From Bifidobacteriaceae bacterium (GTDB lineage Bacteria; Actinomycetota; Actinomycetes; Actinomycetales; WQXJ01): 6,271 bases of DNA. The position numbers were made by a program, and so were the translations under genes. The DNA is taken from assembly GCA_031266115.1 (NCBI GenBank), contig JAISBQ010000399.1, forward strand, positions 1-6,271, given 5' to 3'. The notes below the pieces were generated by a model, which was not told the origin of the DNA, made no database searches, and saw only the letters and a list, made by a program, of their open reading frames with translations. Position 1 is the stretch's first letter, and each line of letters opens with the position of its first letter. This document shows, piece by piece, positions 5,879-6,271 of the stretch.

Positions 5879-6271
5879 GCCGCCACCTCCGCATCGATCC
5901 CGGTCTCGCGGACGATGGCGTCCCTCGCCGCGTCTCCCGTCAGGGCCCCGTCGCGGCCGCGGGTGAGGTGGACGAAGAACTCGACGTTCCCACTCGGACC
6001 GGGCAGTGGTGAGCGGACGACATGGTGCAGGTAAAGGCCTAGTCGCTCGGCGGCGCCGACCACCCCGGTGACCGCCCCGGCACGATCGGCCGGCTCGCGG
6101 ACTACCCCGCCCGCCGGCAGCGCCTCCTTCCCCACCTCGAACTGGGGTTTGACCATCAGCAAGAAATGCGCCGTGGCGCTTGCCACCGCCGCGAGGGCAC
6201 CGATCACCGTGGTCAGCGAGATGAAGGACAGATCGGCAACCACGAGGGTAGGCGGCGGGTCGATGTCGCCC
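5875..6271 (-). CDS. tlyA: TlyA family rRNA (cytidine-2'-O)-methyltransferase / hemolysin, 5' part missing
   Basis: TlyA methylates cytidines in 16S and 23S rRNA using S-adenosylmethionine; its loss in mycobacteria gives capreomycin resistance. Only the last 131 residues are in the window; the N-terminal S4-like RNA-binding domain and the start lie beyond the right edge. The visible part is the C-terminal half of the Rossmann methyltransferase domain. It has PPPTLVVADLSFISLTTV, then FLLMVKPQFEVGKEAL, and ends with SGNVEFFVHLTRG. The Asp of ADLSF, the Lys of VKPQF and the Glu of NVEFF are spaced 28 and 56 residues apart. This matches D154, K182 and E238 of the catalytic tetrad proposed for M. 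tuberculosis TlyA, as I recall it, so the domain looks functional. It overlaps nadK by four bases (GTGA). Confidence 0.95.
   Translation of the reverse strand, partial: GDIDPPPTLVVADLSFISLTTVIGALAAVASATAHFLLMVKPQFEVGKEALPAGGVVREPADRAGAVTGVVGAAERLGLYLHHVVRSPLPGPSGNVEFFVHLTRGRDGALTGDAARDAIVRETGIDAEVAA
5886..5890 (-). promoter_or_regulatory. Ribosome-binding site deciding the nadK GTG start
   Basis: GGAGG on the minus strand, seven bases before the GTG at 5878 and inside the last codons of tlyA. The good spacing supports a GTG start at the GTGA overlap. Confidence 0.75.

Noticed and set aside
1..6271. Search for a novel defence system, mobile element, CRISPR array or RNA gene
   Set aside because: The window is a conserved housekeeping and envelope block in its usual order. 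No transposase, integrase, array repeats, or tRNA/rRNA sequence is visible.

Overview
The window is very GC-rich and carries a single unidirectional block of genes, all on the minus strand. The content and order tlyA - nadK - recN - steA - mctB/steB match the Mycobacterium tuberculosis order Rv1694-Rv1698 as I recall it. This points to an actinobacterium (Actinomycetota). I cannot name the genus from the sequence. In the mycobacterial order mctB is followed by pyrG; here it is followed by a membrane glycosyltransferase of the MraY/WecA type.

In the direction of transcription (high to low coordinates), the first module is tlyA (C-terminal half only, cut by the right edge), nadK and recN. tlyA and nadK share a GTGA overlap, and nadK overlaps recN by 11 bases. 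These encode an rRNA 2'-O-methyltransferase/hemolysin-family protein, the NAD kinase, and the SMC-like DNA repair ATPase RecN. A 240-bp non-coding gap (3091-3330) follows. It holds an imperfect direct repeat that starts at the recN stop codon region, an imperfect hairpin, and a short reading frame with a strong ribosome-binding site that runs across the steA start.

The second module is steA, mctB (steB) and the MraY-like gene, joined by two ATGA stop/start overlaps. SteA is a thiamin-pyrophosphokinase-like protein with a C-terminal membrane anchor. MctB/SteB has an N-terminal membrane anchor plus coiled coil. In corynebacteria SteA and SteB work together in cell separation and peptidoglycan hydrolase control, so a polyprenyl-phosphate sugar-1-phosphate transferase relative in the same translationally coupled unit suggests a cell-envelope module. 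The MraY-like gene lies in a frame masked by longer spurious frames and runs off the left edge.

I see no tRNA, rRNA, CRISPR array, insertion sequence or plus-strand gene. The less ordinary features are the approximately 88-residue Gly-rich insertion in MctB, the MraY-like partner, the small frame over the steA start, and the repeats in the recN-steA gap.
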